From Bacillota bacterium (GTDB taxonomy: Bacteria; Bacillota; Bacilli; Alicyclobacillales; SLC66), in assembly GCA_021820825.1 (NCBI GenBank), contig JAKADD010000108.1, positions 1 to 7,795 of the forward strand: a DNA stretch of 7,795 nucleotides, read 5' to 3'. Both the position numbers and the translations under genes were made by a program. Shown piece after piece: positions 5,259-7,795 of this stretch; position 1 is the stretch's first letter; each line of letters opens with the position of its first letter. Below the pieces are notes generated by a model. The model saw nothing but the letters and a program-made list of their open reading frames with translations. It searched no databases and was not told the DNA's origin.

Positions 5259-5999
5259 ATGAAAATAGCCGACGGTATTGAGGCGCTTGAATTGAACATG
5301 GACTTTATGGGTCGCCAAATGGTGATTCACCCGACACTCATATGGAACAATGACACGGTTATTTTAGTGGATACCGGCATGCCCGGTCAGTTGCCGCAAA
5401 TTCGCAAAGCCATGGATGAAATCGGCGTTCCACTGAGCAAACTGGGTGAAGTGATTCTCACCCACCAAGACATTGACCATATCGGGGGGCTGTCGGATAT
5501 TTTGAAAGCATCCGGCCGCAAGATTGAAATTCTGGCCCACGAAGCAGACAGACCATACATTGAAGGCGCCAAGCCCTTGATTAAAATGAGTTCGGACCGT
5601 GTGGCCAAGATGCTTGAAGCTCTGCCTGAGGAACGGCGTAAACACGCCGAAGCGATGTTCACGCAGCCGCCAAAGGCCAGCGTTGACAGAACCATAGCCG
5701 ATGGAGAGACATTGCCTTGGTGCGGAGGGATTACCGTCATCTTTACACCAGGCCACACACCGGGGCATGTCAGCCTGTACGTCAACAAAAGCAAGACACT
5801 CATCGCTGGCGACGCCATGGTCGTAGCTGACGGCCAACTGCTCGGACCAAACCCGCAAGCAACACTGGATATGGAGACCGCAACGAAATCGCTGAAACAA
5901 TTCACTCAGTATGACATCGAAACCGTTCTCTGCTATCACGGCGGGATTTACAGCGATAACGCGAATCAACGCCTGGAAGAACTCGCCCGCAGCCAATAA
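5259..5999 (+). CDS. MBL-fold metallo-hydrolase (YflN-like)
   Basis: 246 residues, complete, cytoplasmic (no signal peptide). The metallo-beta-lactamase fold is clear: VDTG at 37-40, metal motif THQDIDHIGG at 68-77 (His69, Asp73, His74), His166 in TPGHTPGH, bridging Asp185 in IAGDAM and His227 in CYHGG. The second His of the usual HxHxDH is Asp71; as far as I recall the HQDIDH form is found in Bacillus YflN-type proteins, so it need not mean loss of activity. Members of this superfamily hydrolyse lactones, thioesters, phosphodiesters or other substrates; which applies here cannot be told. The start is supported by the fold beginning right after it, although the ribosome binding site is separated from it by a hairpin. 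Divergent from the damaged merR gene, it may have been that regulator's target. Convergent with the gene at 6201. Confidence 0.9.
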   Translation: MKIADGIEALELNMDFMGRQMVIHPTLIWNNDTVILVDTGMPGQLPQIRKAMDEIGVPLSKLGEVILTHQDIDHIGGLSDILKASGRKIEILAHEADRPYIEGAKPLIKMSSDRVAKMLEALPEERRKHAEAMFTQPPKASVDRTIADGETLPWCGGITVIFTPGHTPGHVSLYVNKSKTLIAGDAMVVADGQLLGPNPQATLDMETATKSLKQFTQYDIETVLCYHGGIYSDNANQRLEELARSQ

Positions 6000-6200
6000 C
6001 GATGGGTTTTCATCCATCTGCAGCAGTTGCCGCTTCAGGTATCCGTCACATCCCATTTTCGCCGTCCACAACTCGCCTCGGCATAGTTTCTTGGCCGTCC
6101 AGACGGCATGATATAAAAAGTCGCTGACAAGTAGTAATGGGAACAAAGTCCATATCCAATCCACCGTCTAATAGGATCCGACGTTCCACAGTGTGCGACA
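6000..6200. other. Convergent intergenic region, nothing identified
   Basis: 201 bases between the ends of two convergent genes. I see no clear intrinsic terminator. The palindrome GCCGTC-CA-GACGGC (6094-6107) has too short a loop and no T-run. GCCGTCCA occurs twice, at 6061 and 6094. Minus-strand reading frames entering from here lie mostly antisense to the MBL gene and lack a ribosome binding site. Confidence 0.4.
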
Positions 6201-7795
6201 TTAACACGTAGTCGGAACGACCCAGGCGGCCGCCAATGTCTCCAGCTTCGCGAGGTCAGCCGGTTGATTGGCGCGACTGACGCCGACGAGGCAGTAGGCC
6301 ACCTTCTTCCCTGGGTGCAGGGGATCCGTCCGGAGCACGGCCAGCCAATATTCATACCGCGGCGGCGCTGATCCCTGCGCAGCGGGAGCGGTGCGACGGA
6401 CGATCGCCGCGTACGCCTGACCGATCGGCAGCCGAACCGTCGAAGTCTTCAGCAGATCCGCATGATTCCCGATCAACCCGCGCATCACAGAAGGGCCGTA
6501 GGCGCCCTGCGCCTGCAGCGACACAGACATTCCTTCCCACGACAGCGGTGAAGTTCCGCTGTCCGTCACGACGCGCCAGTCGGGCAACGTCACCGTGCTC
6601 TCGTACAAACTCATCGGGCGTCCAAGCGGACTGTAGGTCATCCAGGTCGAAGCGGGCGGCCAGCCGCCGCTCATGGATTGAAACAGCAGCGTTCCGCCGT
6701 CGATGTACGACGGACCGTCCACCCAGTTCCCAAGCCAGACGGATTGGATAGAATCGGTTTCAGGATCAAACCACAGTTGCGGAACGGCCAATAGATCTCC
6801 GCGCGTGCCCAGCGGTTGCTGCCAGAAGACCGCCTGCGAACCGACATCCATCGTTCCCGTCAGCGTCTGCACCATGTACATCTGGTTGAGCGGCGTCCAC
6901 TTGCCCGTGCGCATCGAATAGTAATAATTGGCTCCCGTCACCCCCGCATTCGCCCCTGACGGGGCCCAGCGCAGAGATACGCTCAGGACAAAGCCCCCTT
7001 GCGTTCTCGTGATGCTTTCCGGCCAGGCGGCCAGCGGCGTATGATGGGGGGCCATTCGTTCCACAGTCGCGTCGAAATAATCCGGCAATCCCGGAATCCC
7101 GTTCCCCAGCGACCGCACGGTGGCCACGCTTTCATATCCGCTTCTATTGATATGGAATGACATTGCTTCGCTCGTAAACGGACCCCGATGGGCACGGGCA
7201 ATGCTGCCTTGCGGCAACCACCCCGTCCACGCCGTGGCCGCGCTCGCCTGCGCGGCGCCCAGCCACTTCTGCGGCAGCGTTGCAATGATATGCGCCCCGT
7301 CGAGCAGACTCCCGCCTGTCGTCCGATACGGCGTCACATAAATGGGATACGTCAACGGATGGCGAAAGGCAAACACCTGCGCGTTCCCAGGCTGAGGCTG
7401 ACCGCCGTCCAAGTGGTCGACAGGGATCCAGACAATCCCGGTCTCGAGCGGCAGAACAAGCAAAAACTGACTGCGGTATTGAGCAGGAATCGCATAGCGA
7501 ACCCCACGCACTGTAACGATGGGCGTCCGAAAGACGACGGACTGCGCCTGCTGCGTCAGTTCCATCCCCGCTTTCATCTTCCCCGCGCCGCGAAGGATCG
7601 TATACCCTCCGTATGCGCCGCGCCAACTCGGCGTGAACTGGCTGGAGAGATAGCTCGGCTGCCTAGGAGCGATGACGACGCCAAACCCGACCCGATAACG
7701 GTGTTCCGCAGCGCGAGCTGCAACGCGCAAGCCTGCGGACGCTGCGGCGACTTCGCTTCCTCCGGCCGCGCCCCGCGCGTCCGCTGCTGGCCCGA
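6201..7795 (-). CDS. Large beta-rich hypothetical protein, possibly exported (5' end beyond window)
   Basis: The frame is open from the window edge to TAA at 6201-6203; 530 residues are visible and no family is recognised. The visible N-terminal 30 residues are Ala/Gly/Arg-rich and may be non-coding or a linker; a TTG (7730) and several internal ATG (e.g. in GKMKAGMEL) are possible starts but none has a convincing ribosome binding site. The remainder has alternating polar and hydrophobic strands, many Trp and Tyr (GNWVDGPSY, SGGWPPASTW, ANYYYSM), few Lys and little predicted helix, as in secreted or cell-surface beta-sheet proteins. The only two Cys are close to the end, 29 residues apart, the last being the C-terminal residue; they could form a disulfide. 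A signal peptide or membrane anchor, if present, would be outside the window. No neighbour suggests a role. The coding call itself is good; the function is unknown. Confidence 0.75.
   Translation of the reverse strand, partial: GPAADARGAAGGSEVAAASAGLRVAARAAEHRYRVGFGVVIAPRQPSYLSSQFTPSWRGAYGGYTILRGAGKMKAGMELTQQAQSVVFRTPIVTVRGVRYAIPAQYRSQFLLVLPLETGIVWIPVDHLDGGQPQPGNAQVFAFRHPLTYPIYVTPYRTTGGSLLDGAHIIATLPQKWLGAAQASAATAWTGWLPQGSIARAHRGPFTSEAMSFHINRSGYESVATVRSLGNGIPGLPDYFDATVERMAPHHTPLAAWPESITRTQGGFVLSVSLRWAPSGANAGVTGANYYYSMRTGKWTPLNQMYMVQTLTGTMDVGSQAVFWQQPLGTRGDLLAVPQLWFDPETDSIQSVWLGNWVDGPSYIDGGTLLFQSMSGGWPPASTWMTYSPLGRPMSLYESTVTLPDWRVVTDSGTSPLSWEGMSVSLQAQGAYGPSVMRGLIGNHADLLKTSTVRLPIGQAYAAIVRRTAPAAQGSAPPRYEYWLAVLRTDPLHPGKKVAYCLVGVSRANQPADLAKLETLAAAWVVPTTC

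Noticed and set aside
6094..6107. Palindrome GCCGTC-CA-GACGGC as terminator of the convergent genes
   Set aside because: Two-base loop and no T-run on either strand.
5364..6164. Minus-strand frame of 266 codons overlapping the MBL gene
   Set aside because: Mostly antisense to a gene with clear MBL motifs; GTG start without a ribosome binding site; no recognisable domain in the non-overlapping first 55 residues.
6000..6200. Insertion-sequence remnant in the convergent gap
   Set aside because: Short repeated GCCGTCCA words and scattered frames only; no terminal inverted repeats, target duplication or transposase motif.
7144..7626. Minus-strand frame of 160 codons inside the large hypothetical gene
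   Set aside because: Alternative-frame shadow; Arg/Cys-rich translation typical of an out-of-frame reading of GC-rich DNA.

Overview
The window looks like a chromosomal stretch from a Bacillota-type bacterium, perhaps an Alicyclobacillus-like acidophile or thermophile. This rests on strong GGAGG ribosome binding sites, consensus-like sigma-A promoters, a mid-50s GC impression and the gene families present. Taxonomy is inference only. Most genes lie on the minus strand; one (MBL-fold hydrolase) lies on the plus strand.

Layout, left to right. 1-971 (-): N-terminal two thirds of an NAD(P)-dependent aldehyde dehydrogenase running off the window. 1009-1039: a strong RNA hairpin in its leader. 1061-1261 (-): a receiver-domain fragment of an ANTAR-type response regulator, cut just after its phospho-acceptor motif but still with a good promoter (1356-1384). 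1395-1432: an intrinsic terminator on the minus strand. 1488-2324 (-) arsM and 2385-2729 (-) arsR: a compact arsenic detoxification unit with a near-consensus promoter and two operators sharing the half-sites ATCGATAT and ATCGAT, one in front of each gene. 2891-4459 (-): an intact FGGY-family sugar or polyol kinase. 4462-about 4673 (-): the frameshifted tail of a GlpD-like FAD dehydrogenase, abutting the kinase start. 4652-5053 (-): a MerR-family regulator lacking its central part and with an aberrant C-terminus. 5072-5258: a divergent control region with an interrupted inverted repeat between two candidate promoters, and a stem-loop between the ribosome binding site and the start of the next gene. 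5259-5999 (+): a complete MBL-fold hydrolase. 6201-7795 (-): a large beta-rich protein of unknown function whose 5' end is outside the window.

Functionally, the best-defined system is arsR-arsM: ArsR represses its own promoter and probably arsM, and arsenite relieves repression so that ArsM methylates As(III). The kinase was probably once preceded by its own dehydrogenase (GlpD-like oxidoreductase plus FGGY kinase), now reduced to a 3' stub. Three deletion-scarred genes between intact ones point to ongoing gene decay, and deletion may have placed the aldehyde dehydrogenase behind the promoter of the dead response regulator. I see no mobile element, CRISPR array, tRNA or rRNA. I found no convincing new multi-gene system; the second-look items are regulatory structures, gene remnants and unusual residues.
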